Shown here in pieces: positions 36,365 to 45,578 of a stretch of 64,000 nt of DNA. Under the pieces are notes generated by a model. That model did not search any database, was not told where the DNA came from, and worked only from the letters and a program-made list of their open reading frames with translations. Source of the DNA: AP-15 sp963724435 (GTDB lineage: Bacteria > Pseudomonadota > Alphaproteobacteria > ATCC43930 > CGMCC-115725); the NCBI GenBank assembly GCA_963724435.1, contig CAVRUN010000004.1, forward strand, positions 1 through 64,000. Reading direction: 5' to 3'. Within the stretch, counting starts at the first letter, position 1; each line of letters starts with the position of its first letter. Made by a program: the position numbers and the translations under genes.

Positions 36365-37325
36365 CGGACAGCCCTCCCGCATCCAAAACCGAGGACGTCC
36401 GCGTTTCTGCCTCGCATCCTTCATCTTCGATGTTGGGGGCCGGAGGTGCAGCGGGGAGGATCACGCTGATGGGGCCGAAGCCCTCGGCGCTGTCGCGATC
36501 CGAGGAGCTGGTCACCGGTTCGACAGTTGCCTTTACGGCTCCGATGACCCAGTCCTTCCAAACCCCGTCTCCAAATTGCGCTTCCCAGCTCGTCCGAATA
36601 AAGTTCAGCCTTTCATTTGGATTTGCCCTATTCCACGCGTTGAATAAGTCTTGCAGCGGTGTCTTCTTGGGTGTGGTCTCTTCCTGCGTAATCTTTGCTG
36701 ACGAGCGCCGAGGCCGCATCGCGTGTTGTTGCAGTGAAGCTACTGGATTTGGTGATTTCGCTGCCTTCACCAACGCGGACTGATTGTTGTCAAGCCCGAG
36801 GTCCTTCGCGGCGGTCTTCGCATTCTCCGGCATCGCCGCAATGGTCTGTGCCCTGCGTCCGCCCTCGCGCGTAATCCCGATTTCACTGGCGGCTTCGCTC
36901 AGACCGCCTCTGTTGCCGCGACCACCTCGAGCGGGCGAAACCTGTGCAACTTGCCCAGGTTTATCGTCGGAAGCCTCTCTGGCGAGATCCAGCCATTCCA
37001 CGATTTGCTCTGAGCGCTCGAGCGCGGTCAGTTCGGCGCGGTGAAGGTTCTCAGCGATCTCGGCCATCCGGGTGCGGCGGTCGTCGGCGTCGAGCACGTG
37101 GCACTCGATATCTGTCCAGCTGAGCGACCGAGCGGCAGCTAAGCGGTGACGGCCATAGACAAGACGAGGGCTGTCATCAACCATTCGGACCCCGATCGGA
37201 TTCATCATCCCGACCAGCTGGATCGAAGCGACGAGGTCTATAACCTTGTCTGGTTGGAGGGCGCGCCCACCGTGCGACACGTCGATATCGGCGATCGGAA
37301 TGCGCTTGAGAACGTGGCCGATCAT
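36354..37325 (-). CDS. ParB/Spo0J-type nuclease-domain protein (323 aa)
   Basis: A ParB N-terminal domain with the CTP/nuclease signature YGRHRLAAAR and the segment AEIAENLHRAELTALERSEQ, followed by a variable helical part. The start at 37325 is preceded by GGAGG. No ParA gene is adjacent, so this is more like the stand-alone ParB proteins of phages and integrative elements, which act in regulation or replication, than a true partition pair. It overlaps the polymerase gene downstream and the HTH gene upstream. Confidence 0.85.
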   Translation of the reverse strand: MIGHVLKRIPIADIDVSHGGRALQPDKVIDLVASIQLVGMMNPIGVRMVDDSPRLVYGRHRLAAARSLSWTDIECHVLDADDRRTRMAEIAENLHRAELTALERSEQIVEWLDLAREASDDKPGQVAQVSPARGGRGNRGGLSEAASEIGITREGGRRAQTIAAMPENAKTAAKDLGLDNNQSALVKAAKSPNPVASLQQHAMRPRRSSAKITQEETTPKKTPLQDLFNAWNRANPNERLNFIRTSWEAQFGDGVWKDWVIGAVKATVEPVTSSSDRDSAEGFGPISVILPAAPPAPNIEDEGCEAETRTSSVLDAGGLSDAA

Positions 37326-37525
37326 GACGTCACCTCCGGCAACGAGCGCACCCATTTTTCGCTATCTTCCTGGAGAATGAGGGTCCTAAAGCCGACTTTT
37401 ACGGCACGTAGACGTCCCGCCTTGATCTCGGCATAGGTAAGGGTCCTACCGACGGCGTAGTCCGCGCAGAATTGCTTGACCGTGCGGGCCCGCTTTGCGG
37501 CGGCTGTTCGGGTTGGGGCGGTCAT
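37322..37525 (-). CDS. Small HTH/excisionase-like DNA-binding protein (67 aa)
   Basis: A basic start (MTAPTRTAAAKRAR) is followed by a helix-turn-helix-like segment (TVKQFCADYAVGRTLTYAEIK) and a wing-like end (RAVKVGFRTLI). This is the pattern of excisionase or MerR-like AlpA proteins that help the integrase or regulate it. GGGAG lies upstream. The stop overlaps the ParB start. Confidence 0.7.
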   Translation of the reverse strand: MTAPTRTAAAKRARTVKQFCADYAVGRTLTYAEIKAGRLRAVKVGFRTLILQEDSEKWVRSLPEVTS

Positions 37526-37785
37526 TTTGGCGCTCCCGCCGGGTTGGCAGTGCACCGGCTGGCCTTCCAGGCACGATATTCACGCCACCGCGCACTGACC
37601 CCGCGATTGCGGGAGGGCCATTCGCGGATGAACCGTTCAGCTTCGCTTTCGGCGATCAGCTGACGATCGAGCTTACCGTCGTTAGTGAATTTGTGGACTG
37701 TCGTGACGTGGCGGTCGGCCGGGCAGACGACTTCCTTGGGTATCAGAAGGCGCTCGCCAGGCAAGGGTGGGACAATGAACGACAT
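37522..37785 (-). CDS. Small hypothetical protein (87 aa)
   Basis: I start this at ATG 37785 (MSFIVPPLPGERLL); the open frame extends to 37998 but lacks start support. The product has short beta-like segments and a basic helical tail (RGVSARWREYRAWKASR). It overlaps the HTH gene by four bases and is part of the same transcription unit. Function unknown. Confidence 0.55.
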   Translation of the reverse strand: MSFIVPPLPGERLLIPKEVVCPADRHVTTVHKFTNDGKLDRQLIAESEAERFIREWPSRNRGVSARWREYRAWKASRCTANPAGAPK

Positions 37786-38109
37786 CGGACGAACTCCGCA
37801 CTTCGCGCGGCTGGCTTGTCGGAGTTCGGTGCTAGGCGCGCCCAACGACAAGCCCACCGCAAGGGTGGTTGTCGTGGCGCCGCCGCCACCCTTCCGGGGT
37901 GCCGGCTCTCTGCGGTTCGCCCCGCAGCTGGCAGGTAGGCTATCTCGCCTGGCTTTGGAGTACTTGAAGGACGGCCCGCCACGAACCGTCGCGCACAACC
38001 GTGCAAAAAGTTGTCGAATAAGTCAAGCGACTTTTACGTCTGTTGGTTGCATCCAAACGACGTCTACGCGGGATCGACGCCCGTTTTGATAGCTAACCCA
38101 CTCCGACGT

Positions 38110-39309
38110 TTAATGCAATGCTTCACGTGTTTGGAGGAGCGCTGCCCGGGCTAGCGCGTCTGCATGATCGCTGATGTACCGGCTGTAGGTTCGCTCTATC
38201 ATCACAACCGAGGTGTCGTGGTTAACCGCCACGACCCTGATGGGAACCCCGGCTAGCAGCTGGCGGACAATGCTCGAGTGCCGCAGAGCGTAGAGTGTCA
38301 CCTCCTTGGGATCAAGCCCCGCTAGTCTGGATATTCGAGCAAACGGGCGTGAGTGGTCTGACTTTTTCCAGGGGACGCCGCTCGATTTGACCAGCAGGGG
38401 AGCGGTGGACGCCTGACCTTCAGCAGTGGTTGCCAACACTGCCGCGAGCCCCGAAGGGATAGGTACCGGCCGGCGCATGACCTTCTTGACCCCCTTGCCT
38501 TTCCGCGAGGCGGGCATCATTAGTCGTGGCGCGTCTCCGAGTTGCAGGTCTTGAACCTCGAGCCGGTGGATCTGGCTGACGCGGGCGCCAGTTACCGCCG
38601 CAACCTCGATCAGCAGGCCGAACTCCTTCCCATACGCCCGGGCGTATTCGATTATTGCTAGGACGTCAGTGTCCCGCAGGATGACGTTACGTGTATCCTC
38701 GGCATTGGGGATTGCCGCAAGACCGATCTCCCATCCTCGGGAGGACAAGCTTACATCTCTGGATGCAGCGAGATTGAGGGCTGCCTTAAAGACCGTGCAG
38801 ATGCGGTTTACCGAAGCTGGTCGTCGCTGCAGTCCGTCGCGCCATTCGCGCAGGTCGTCGACTGTCAGCAACGCGATACTCTTGCCGGCGATACCCAGTG
38901 GCAGGTGGAGCTTGAGGCGGTCGACATTGTGAGTATCACCACCGCGTATCTTCAGGTCGGCCTCGTATCGTTCAAGCGCCTGCTTGACCGTGATCGGGGT
39001 TCTGCGCGGTGGGGTCGTGGCGGGGCCCTCGCCATGGACGAGCTTGCGAGCGCGCTCCTGCGCTTGCCAGAAGCTCAGGACCCTGTCGCTATCGGCTTCC
39101 TCGTGGTCGTCAGCGTAACCGATCGCTCTGCGGGTGTTGCGCCCTCTGCCGTCGGAAAGCCGGACAACCCAAGTCCCGGCGGTCTTGTTGCGCCGATAGC
39201 CGAGCCCGACCCTGGGGCCGATCTTCACGAATAACGGCACCTTGGATACGGGAAGCCGAAGCCGGGCCGACCGCGTTTCCAGCATTGCTGAGCGAATTGA
39301 GCGGGCCAT
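38110..39309 (-). CDS. Tyrosine recombinase (phage-type integrase)
   Basis: An N-terminal SAM-like core-binding domain is followed by a catalytic domain. The first Arg is in TGARVSQIHRLEV, the His/Arg pair in YALRHSSIVRQLL and the nucleophile Tyr in RTYSRYISDHAD. The likely start is ATG 39309; an in-frame ATG at 39357 also exists. It ends the phage-like block and lies about 140 bp from a tRNA-Glu 3' end, the usual arrangement of integrase and attachment site. Confidence 0.9.
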   Translation of the reverse strand: MARSIRSAMLETRSARLRLPVSKVPLFVKIGPRVGLGYRRNKTAGTWVVRLSDGRGRNTRRAIGYADDHEEADSDRVLSFWQAQERARKLVHGEGPATTPPRRTPITVKQALERYEADLKIRGGDTHNVDRLKLHLPLGIAGKSIALLTVDDLREWRDGLQRRPASVNRICTVFKAALNLAASRDVSLSSRGWEIGLAAIPNAEDTRNVILRDTDVLAIIEYARAYGKEFGLLIEVAAVTGARVSQIHRLEVQDLQLGDAPRLMMPASRKGKGVKKVMRRPVPIPSGLAAVLATTAEGQASTAPLLVKSSGVPWKKSDHSRPFARISRLAGLDPKEVTLYALRHSSIVRQLLAGVPIRVVAVNHDTSVVMIERTYSRYISDHADALARAALLQTREALH

Positions 39310-39452
39310 TCCCTGCTTCCAACGGTGTGTGTGCCGGAGTGTGCCGTTAACGGGCACGAACGCCAGCGAACGATATAGTACAAGATTGTGAAAACATTAA
39401 ATATTTAGAACAGGTTCTACTAGTTCGTGGGCGTTCTTACGCGTTCTCGGCA

Positions 39453-39500
39453 CGCCCTTTCACGGCGGTAACAGGGGTTCGAATCCCCTTGGGGACGCCA
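39453..39500 (+). other. Displaced 3' end of tRNA-Glu, attachment site
   Basis: From GCCCTTTCACGGCGG (anticodon arm, anticodon TTC) through the T arm GGGGTTCGAATCCCC to the end GGGGACGCCA, this matches the last two thirds of a tRNA-Glu. The 5' part that should precede it is absent. An integrated element duplicates exactly such a piece, so this is the right attachment site, with chromosome to its right and the element to its left. The intact tRNA is not in the window. Confidence 0.8.
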
Positions 39501-39802
39501 ACATTTGCAATGGTTTAGGGACGCTTGGCCTCGCGCTCACCACAAATTTCCCCTAAAGACGCGTACGACGGTCTGGACGGTGGCGGACCAGGAATGGCAT
39601 TTCGCCGGCTCCGCGCGGTTCCCGCGGCCGGGCCCAGGGACCGTTGTCGGTTCGGAGAAGATACCTTTGCTGCAGCCTCCGGTAACGGCTCAAACGCCCG
39701 AAACCGGCGGTTCCGGCTGCCCCGGCCTGACGGCGGCGCTAGGACCCAGCTCGGGCGTCGCCGGCGCTCTCGACAAATGACGGCATCGGGGGCCGCCAAG
39801 TC

Positions 39803-40271
39803 TTAGCCTTCGCCCTGCACGGGGTCGGTGTTGAACATGTAGAATACGATCTTGTACGCGCCATTTAGCTTACGCAGGATGAACACCTCCCGGTTATAGT
39901 CGGGCACCGGCTTGCCGTTCTCCAACACCGTGGCGCCCTTGTGGTGAAAGGTGCGGACGATGGCAATGTCACCATTGATGTCGATGGTCGCATAGCCGAA
40001 GGCGGTGGAGAATTTGGCGACCTTGAAGAGAGCGGTCGTAGCCGGCCTGCTTCTGCGCCCGCGTTACGAAAGTCGGCTTGTCGTTCCACTCGGCCCCGCT
40101 CTCCGGCGCAAATAGATTGAGGATGCCCTGCGTGTTGCCGGCGTTCAGGTACTGCTCGTATTGATGGACGACGGCGTAAGCGGCACGCTGCTGATCGCCC
40201 TTCGCCGCCTTCGCGGACGGCACCATCGACCCTGTTATCGCTGCACAGAGCAAGATCACCGCCAACCGCAT
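39803..40271 (-). pseudogene. Exported SnoaL-like protein, frameshifted
   Basis: A signal peptide (MRLAVILLCAAITGSMVPSA) is followed by an NTF2-like start (VVHQYEQYLNAGNTQGILNLF). The frame breaks near 40034, after QKQAGYD. The missing half (ATIDINGDIAIVRTFHHKG, REVFILRKLNGAYKIVFYMF) follows in another frame to a TAA at 39803-39805. It is the last gene of the operon read from 42253. Confidence 0.7.
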
Positions 40272-40344
40272 CCTGTGCTCCTGTTGAAATCGCTCCCCGC
40301 AAAAGCGAGGCCCCCGCGCCCGCTGCCGGGCTTGCTTCTTTCGG

Positions 40345-41322
40345 CTATAACAACACGACGATCTTGCCGCCCGCCTGGTTCTCTTCCATGCAGCGATGCG
40401 CCTCGACGATCTCGTCTAAATGGAAGGTCTTGCCGACCTGAACGCGCAATGTGCCCGCTGCGATTTGCTCGACGAGTTCATCCAGGGGCGTCAGCATGAA
40501 ATCCTCCGGCCCACCGTCATAGGTCGTGAGGCTCACGGCGGTCGGGATCGCCTCCATCGGGCTGAACCGGTCGAACCACCATTTGTTGCCGACCATGCCG
40601 GTCATGCAGACGATGCCGCGCTGCTTTGCGCAGCGCAGCGAATCGAGCAATGTCGTCGTCCCGACCAGTTCGAGCACCTTATCGAAGCCGCCGGGGCAAA
40701 CAAGCTTCACCTGTTCGGCGATCGATCCGGTATCGATGAACACCTGGTCGACGCCATTGCCACGCAGCAGTTTCTCGCGGTCGGCCCGGCGCGTCGTCGC
40801 CGCGACGAAGGCGCCTCGGTGTTTGCCGATCGCGGCGGCCGCGAGCCCGACCGAGGTCGTCCCACCGCGGATCAGCAACCGCTCCCCCGGTCCCAGTCGC
40901 AGCGACTTGTAGAGCGAGCCCCGCGCGGTCTGCAGCATCTCCGGAACCGCGCCGAGCACCTCCCAGCCGAGCACGGTATTCAAGACCTGCACCTGCCGAG
41001 CGGGGACGCAGGTGTATTCGGCATAGCTGCCGTCGAACTCGCGTCCCATCCCACCCATCGCGGTGGCGACGACATCGCCGCTAGCGAACTCCTTCCCCGG
41101 CGCGTCCTCGACCACGCCGACTGCCTCGATGCCGAGAATGCGCGGGAAGGTCACGTCCGGCGACAGCCCCTGCCGGGTGAAGAGTTCCGAGCGGTTGAGA
41201 CCGAAGGCCTTGACCGCGATCAGCACCTCGCCCGGTTGTGGCACCGGAACCGGGCGGTTTTCAATCCTAAGGACCTCGGGGCCGCCGGCCTCATAGATCA
41301 CCGCCGCCTTCATCGTCCGCAT
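40345..41322 (-). CDS. Zinc-independent alcohol/quinone oxidoreductase, MDR family (325 aa)
   Basis: A GroES-like fold (VKAFGLNRSELFTRQG) is followed by the nucleotide-binding region RGGTTSVGLAAAAIGKHRG, in which the usual GGxGxxG is altered. VVATAMGGMGREFDG lies in the middle. The length and the start MRTMKAAVIYEAGGPEVL fit the quinone-reductase subgroup. It is co-transcribed with DoxX and SnoaL genes. Confidence 0.8.
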   Translation of the reverse strand: MRTMKAAVIYEAGGPEVLRIENRPVPVPQPGEVLIAVKAFGLNRSELFTRQGLSPDVTFPRILGIEAVGVVEDAPGKEFASGDVVATAMGGMGREFDGSYAEYTCVPARQVQVLNTVLGWEVLGAVPEMLQTARGSLYKSLRLGPGERLLIRGGTTSVGLAAAAIGKHRGAFVAATTRRADREKLLRGNGVDQVFIDTGSIAEQVKLVCPGGFDKVLELVGTTTLLDSLRCAKQRGIVCMTGMVGNKWWFDRFSPMEAIPTAVSLTTYDGGPEDFMLTPLDELVEQIAAGTLRVQVGKTFHLDEIVEAHRCMEENQAGGKIVVLL

Positions 41323-41325
41323 GGT

Positions 41326-41727
41326 TCACCCCCAGCGAGCCGCGGCCTCCGACGGGGCGTCGACACGCGCGCGGCCCAGGTCAGCCTTGGCCAGCCATAG
41401 AAATCCGCCGGCCATCGTCAGGTTCTTGAAGAAGTTCATCAGCTGATCGAGGTCGGAGAATTGCCGATGAAAGATCTGCGCTGTCAGCAGGCACCACCCC
41501 GCCAGCAAGACCGCCACCCAGCGGGCCCGATAGCCAAGGAAGAGGCAGAGGCCGGCGGCGTATTCGAACCCGGCCGCCGGCCAGACTAGCATTCCCGGCA
41601 CCCCGTAGGCCTGCATGTAGGCCTGGATCGCCGTCGTCTGCGTCACCTTCGTCGTCGCCGATATCAGAAACAGCAGTGCCATGGCGAGGCGAAGGCCGGC
41701 ATCGGCCGAGACATATTTCGCCAGCAT
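41326..41727 (-). CDS. DoxX family membrane protein (133 aa)
   Basis: Four hydrophobic segments (LRLAMALLFLISATTKV, PAAGFEYAAGLCLFLGY, WVAVLLAGWCLLTAQIFH, KNLTMAGGFLWLAKADLG) give a DoxX-type integral membrane protein. I start it at 41727; no strong ribosome site is visible. Its stop is three bases from the next gene's start. DoxX proteins are often linked to thiosulfate or quinone redox metabolism. Confidence 0.75.
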   Translation of the reverse strand: MLAKYVSADAGLRLAMALLFLISATTKVTQTTAIQAYMQAYGVPGMLVWPAAGFEYAAGLCLFLGYRARWVAVLLAGWCLLTAQIFHRQFSDLDQLMNFFKNLTMAGGFLWLAKADLGRARVDAPSEAAARWG

Positions 41728-41737
41728 CGGACAAAAG

Positions 41738-42253
41738 TCACTGGGCAGGAGGGTTGGTCGGCGAAAAGCTGTAGCGGGCGATCCGCCATTTGCCGTCGTC
41801 GCCTTTTTTGAAGATAAATAGCTCCTGGTTGGCTTCCGCCGGCTTTTTGCCGAGCGAGCGGTGAAATGTCGTGCCGGCCGAGTTGGTGCGCACATAGGCC
41901 CAATTCGGCGCCATGACGACCAGTTCGGCGATCGTGAATTTGACGTCGAACTGCAATTCCTCGAACACCTTGTCGTAGGCGGTAGCAACCGCGCTCCTGT
42001 CGACCGCGGACTGGCTGTAGGGCGGCATGAAGACGCCGTCCTCGGTGTAGAGCGGCAATACAGCCGCCGTCTTTCCGCCGTTCAAGGCGGCGTTGTAGGC
42101 CGCCATCGTCTCCCGGATCCCGGCCTCGTCCCGGGCAATTGTCGATTGCGTCATGGCACAGGCACTCCTTTTTGCGGCCTGGATCGGCAGCGGGGCCAGC
42201 ATTACAAACAAGGTGAGGGTCAACGCGCGTTTCAGGCAGTGTCCGGCTGTCAT
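41738..42253 (-). CDS. SnoaL-like protein, probably exported (171 aa)
   Basis: A possible signal peptide (RALTLTLFVMLAPLPIQA) is followed by an NTF2-like domain with the pattern ARDEAGIRETMAAYNAALN, then LYTEDGVFMPPYS and KWRIARYSFSP at the end. A strong AAAAGGAG also precedes an internal ATG at 42154, so a 138-residue cytosolic form starting there is a real alternative. First gene of the operon and divergent from the LysR gene. Confidence 0.75.
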   Translation of the reverse strand: MTAGHCLKRALTLTLFVMLAPLPIQAAKRSACAMTQSTIARDEAGIRETMAAYNAALNGGKTAAVLPLYTEDGVFMPPYSQSAVDRSAVATAYDKVFEELQFDVKFTIAELVVMAPNWAYVRTNSAGTTFHRSLGKKPAEANQELFIFKKGDDGKWRIARYSFSPTNPPAQ

Positions 42254-42335
42254 CCCAAGCTCTAACCTTTAGACCCTGCTCCGACGCTAGCGGCTCCCGG
42301 CACCGCCGATTAGTCGGCAAATCAGGGAAGGATAT

Positions 42336-42349
42336 TTCCAAATCTGGAA
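42336..42349. promoter_or_regulatory. Palindromic candidate LysR operator
   Basis: TTCCA (42336-42340) and TGGAA (42345-42349) form a short inverted repeat between the divergent SnoaL and LysR genes. LysR-type regulators bind such T-N11-A-like palindromes. A TATAAT lies at 42373-42378 toward the LysR gene. Confidence 0.45.
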
Positions 42350-42425
42350 CGAGGGCAGGGTTGGCCGGGTGATATAATTCCCGCGGAGCGCGCAGATCCC
42401 GCTGTATTTGCTACAGGAGGCCCCG

Positions 42426-43338
42426 ATTCCAGACCTCAACGCACTGGTCGTGTTCGCCAAGGTCGTCGAGGCCAACAGCTTTTCCGAGGCGGCGCGGCGA
42501 CTGCAAATGCCGATCTCGACGGTGAGCCGCCGGATTGCCGAACTCGAGGACGAACTGGGCGTGCGCCTGTTGGATCGCTCGACCCGGAATCTGCGGCTGA
42601 CCGAACTCGGCGCCGAGGTATTGGAGCAGGCAATCCGCAGCGCCGAATTGAGCGAGGCGGTCGACAACATCGTCTCGAACCGGCTGTCCACTGTCTGCGG
42701 GACGCTGCGCCTATCCGCGCCTCCGACGATTTCCGACACCTTGCTGACGCCGATCGTCACCGCCTTTCAGGCGTCCTACCCCGACGTGCGGGTCCAGGTC
42801 TTTGTTACCGACCGGCATATTGATCACATCGCGGAGGGCATCGATCTGGCCTTCCGGCTTGGCGCGCTCCGGGATTCGTCACTGGTCGCGCGCAAGGTTC
42901 TGGCCTATCGCCGCCAACTGGTCGCCAGCCCGGAGTATCTCCGGAGCTGCCGGCCGCCGGAAGCGCCCAAGGACCTGCTCGATCATCCGCTGCTCGCGTT
43001 CTGGCGCCGCGAGCCAGCGGCAAGTTGGAGCTTTGTGCACAAGGACGGAAGGACCAAGGAAATCGTTACCTTTCGCCCTTACCTCGCCATGAATGATTTC
43101 GCCGGTCTCACTCCCGCATTGCTTGCGGGCCGCGGCATCGGTGAACTGCCACCGGTGGTCCAACCGGAACTCGTCCGCACGGGTCGTCTCGTCGAGGTGA
43201 TGCCCGACTGGCGGGTTCCCGCCATTCGATCTGTCGCTCGTGCATCTCGGAAATCGGCATCTCTCGAAGCCGTGCCGGCTGTTTAAAGAGTTCGCGACAC
43301 AAATGGTGCAGGCGCTGTTTCCCGACCTGCCCGGCTGA
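42426..43338 (+). CDS. LysR-type transcriptional regulator, ATT at start site and frameshift near end
   Basis: An HTH domain (SFSEAARRLQMPISTVSRRIAELE) is followed by a substrate-binding domain (LSAPPTISDTLLTPIVTAF and beyond). AGGAGG (42415-42420) is followed five bases later by ATT at 42426, where an ATG is expected; ATT is a weak but known start codon, and TTG at 42408 is the other possibility. The frame ends at 43286, but the normal ending (DLSLVHLGNRHLSKPCRLFKEF) continues in another frame to a TGA at 43336-43338. The predicted target is the divergent operon. Confidence 0.7.
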
Positions 43339-43427
43339 CATGATGAAGACCGTGTCTGAGCGCTGGCTGATCCGCGTCTTTCCACAGTTCTGCTCCTCCG
43401 GTCGAACCTTCCTCCAAGGTCGGCTTA

Positions 43428-43528
43428 GGGGGCAGATTGAGCGGTTCCGGCGATGGAGGCTGAGCGGCGGCTGTCGGTTCAGTAAGAGAACCTTCTACGG
43501 GATGAGAGTAATGGGCGAGACGCGCCGA
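43428..43528 (+). repeat. Dispersed intergenic repeat, copy D
   Basis: A diverged copy: GCTGAGCGGCGGCTGTCGG, then TTCAGTAAGAGAACCTTC, then the GACGCGCCGATT end. It lies between the LysR gene and the TRAP transporter operon (the 363-bp stretch 43339-43701 holds nothing else I recognise). Confidence 0.5.
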
Positions 43529-43701
43529 TTCCAGTCGCTCCCGAGGCTTTTATAAACTGCGGGGTTCGATGCAAAATAGCCGGTCCCGTGCGCCAGCTCA
43601 TTGGCGAGGTCAGCAGCCGACGCGTTATCGCATCTCTGCAATCGCTCGGCGTCGCGCGAGTCTCTTCACGTATTAAGGGATGAGGCAGGTGCTTCACCGC
43701 G

Positions 43702-44991
43702 TCATAGATGGAGCGCGCGGGGCAGCCAAAGAGAGATTGCGGGAAAGTAGGTGACCAGCATCAGAACGACAAACATGACGCCGTAGAACGGCCAGATCTG
43801 CCGCACCACTTGTTCCATGCGTACCCTGCCCACAGCGCAGCCGACAAAGATGATCGAGCCGACCGGCGGGTGACAGAGCCCGATGCCAAGGTTGAGCATC
43901 ATGATGATGCCGAAATGCACGGGATCGACGCCGAAATTGACCATGACAGGCAGAAGGATCGGGGTCGTGATCAGGATCGATGGCGCCATGTCCATGAAGC
44001 AGCCGAGCAACAGCAGCATCACGTTGATCAGCATCAGGATCACGTACTTGTCGTGCGACAATGTCAGGAAAAACGCGGTGACCCTGGCCGGCATCTGCAT
44101 CAGCGCCATCAGGTAGCCGACGCCGGCGGCAAAGGCGATCAACGTCATCACCATCGCCACGGTGCGCAAGGTGCGGTGAACCAGGGCCGGCAGATCGCGC
44201 CAGCGGTAATCGCGATAGACGAACATGGTGACGCAAAAGGCCCAAACGCACGCCACGGCCCCGGCCTCCACGGCGGTGAAGACCCCGCCCAGAATGCCGC
44301 CGATGATGATAACGATCGTGATCAACCCCCACAGTGCTTCGAACACGATCTTCAGCGCGTCGCGCAACGGCACGGCGTCGCCCCTCGGGTGGTTATCCCG
44401 GTAGGCGAGAACAATGCACAACAAGATGATGGCAAAGCCGAGCAACAGCCCCGGCACGACGCCGGCCATGAACAGGCTGATGACCGAGATCGTGCCGCCG
44501 GTCGCCAGCGAATAGATCACGGCGTTGTGGCTTGGCGGCACGAGCAGCGCCTGCACCGACGACGTGATCGTCACATTGGTCGCGAACACGCGCGGGTAGC
44601 CGCTCGCTTCCATCTGCGGAATCATGACCGAGCCGATCGCTGAGGTGTCCGCAACCGCTGAGCCCGAGATGCCGCTCAAGAACGTGGTGGCGAGGACATT
44701 GACCACGGAGAGACCGCCGCGGATGCGTACGAACCCAACCAGCACGTTCGCCAGGGCCACGAGCCGCCGCGCCATGCCGCCTTCCGCCATGATGGCGCCC
44801 GCGAGCACAAAGAACGGGATCGTCAGCATGGCGAATTTGCTGACCCCGCTCGAGATCTGCAGCATCACCGCCGCCGGCGGAATGCCGGCCCACCAGGCGC
44901 CGGCCAGTGCCGCCAGTCCGAGCCCGTAGGCGATCGGCATACCGATCGCAAAGCAGAACAACAGAGTGCCGAGAACGAGGAGAATGCCCAT
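43702..44991 (-). CDS. dctM: TRAP transporter large permease (DctM, 429 aa)
   Basis: A multi-span protein with the DctM repeats (GILLVLGTLLFCFAIGMPIA, MLTIPFFVLAGAIMAEGG, the glycine-rich SGSAVADTSAIGSVMIPQM loop). The start at 44991 is chosen because translation from upstream runs through non-family sequence. With the small permease and binding protein it imports a carboxylic acid using the sodium or proton gradient. The last gene of the operon. Confidence 0.9.
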   Translation of the reverse strand: MGILLVLGTLLFCFAIGMPIAYGLGLAALAGAWWAGIPPAAVMLQISSGVSKFAMLTIPFFVLAGAIMAEGGMARRLVALANVLVGFVRIRGGLSVVNVLATTFLSGISGSAVADTSAIGSVMIPQMEASGYPRVFATNVTITSSVQALLVPPSHNAVIYSLATGGTISVISLFMAGVVPGLLLGFAIILLCIVLAYRDNHPRGDAVPLRDALKIVFEALWGLITIVIIIGGILGGVFTAVEAGAVACVWAFCVTMFVYRDYRWRDLPALVHRTLRTVAMVMTLIAFAAGVGYLMALMQMPARVTAFFLTLSHDKYVILMLINVMLLLLGCFMDMAPSILITTPILLPVMVNFGVDPVHFGIIMMLNLGIGLCHPPVGSIIFVGCAVGRVRMEQVVRQIWPFYGVMFVVLMLVTYFPAISLWLPRALHL

Positions 44992-44999
44992 TGCCAGCC

Positions 45000-45578
45000 C
45001 TATTCGACCTCGGGCAGGTGTGACAGCATTTGATGAGGCGGGCCGATCAGGATGCGCTCGATCACAAACAAGGTTGTCAGCATGCCGCCGACCGGGATCG
45101 GCAGATAGGTGATGCCGACGGGCAGCCACGGGAACTCGTCGATCGTCTGGTGCCACGTCGTCTGGCACAGCCCGATCCCCCACACCGTCATGAATATGCT
45201 CACCGCCGCGACCAATAGCTCGGCGAGGACGCTGGCGGCGCGCCTGACGATGGGCGGCAGCAGGGCTTGGACCACCGTGATGCGCATATGGATGTTGGCC
45301 CGGTAGCAGGCGGCGGCACCAAAGAACGTGAGCACGATGCTGAGCAGGATCGCCGCCGGCTCTGGCCAGGATGCGGCACTGTCGCGGACATAGCGCGTGT
45401 AGACGCCCCAGGGGATGATCACCGCGATCAGCACGAGCGTGACGCTGGCGATTCCGGCGGAAAGCCAGTAAAGCCCGTCCATTGTTCGGCGGAGAGGGCG
45501 CAGCACCCGAGCACCGTCCTCTCGCTCGGCCGAGGACGGCGGTGCAGCCTGCTCGTCGCGCGCCTGCACGTGCGTCAT
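45000..45578 (-). CDS. dctQ: TRAP transporter small permease (DctQ, 192 aa)
   Basis: Four hydrophobic segments (ASVTLVLIAVIIPWGVYTRY, ILLSIVLTFFGAAACYRANI and two later ones) in the DctQ pattern. ATG 45578 overlaps the binding-protein stop (ATGA). The N-terminal 35 residues are polar and unusually long for the family. Eight bases separate it from dctM. Confidence 0.85.
   Translation of the reverse strand: MTHVQARDEQAAPPSSAEREDGARVLRPLRRTMDGLYWLSAGIASVTLVLIAVIIPWGVYTRYVRDSAASWPEPAAILLSIVLTFFGAAACYRANIHMRITVVQALLPPIVRRAASVLAELLVAAVSIFMTVWGIGLCQTTWHQTIDEFPWLPVGITYLPIPVGGMLTTLFVIERILIGPPHQMLSHLPEVE

Noticed and set aside
30021..39357. Complete prophage
   Set aside because: Only replication, recombination and regulatory genes were found. 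There are no head, tail, packaging or lysis genes.
43708..44643. Long plus-strand His/Asp-rich frame over the TRAP permease gene
   Set aside because: It is the complement of the DctM coding sequence; its odd composition follows from reading membrane-helix codons backward.
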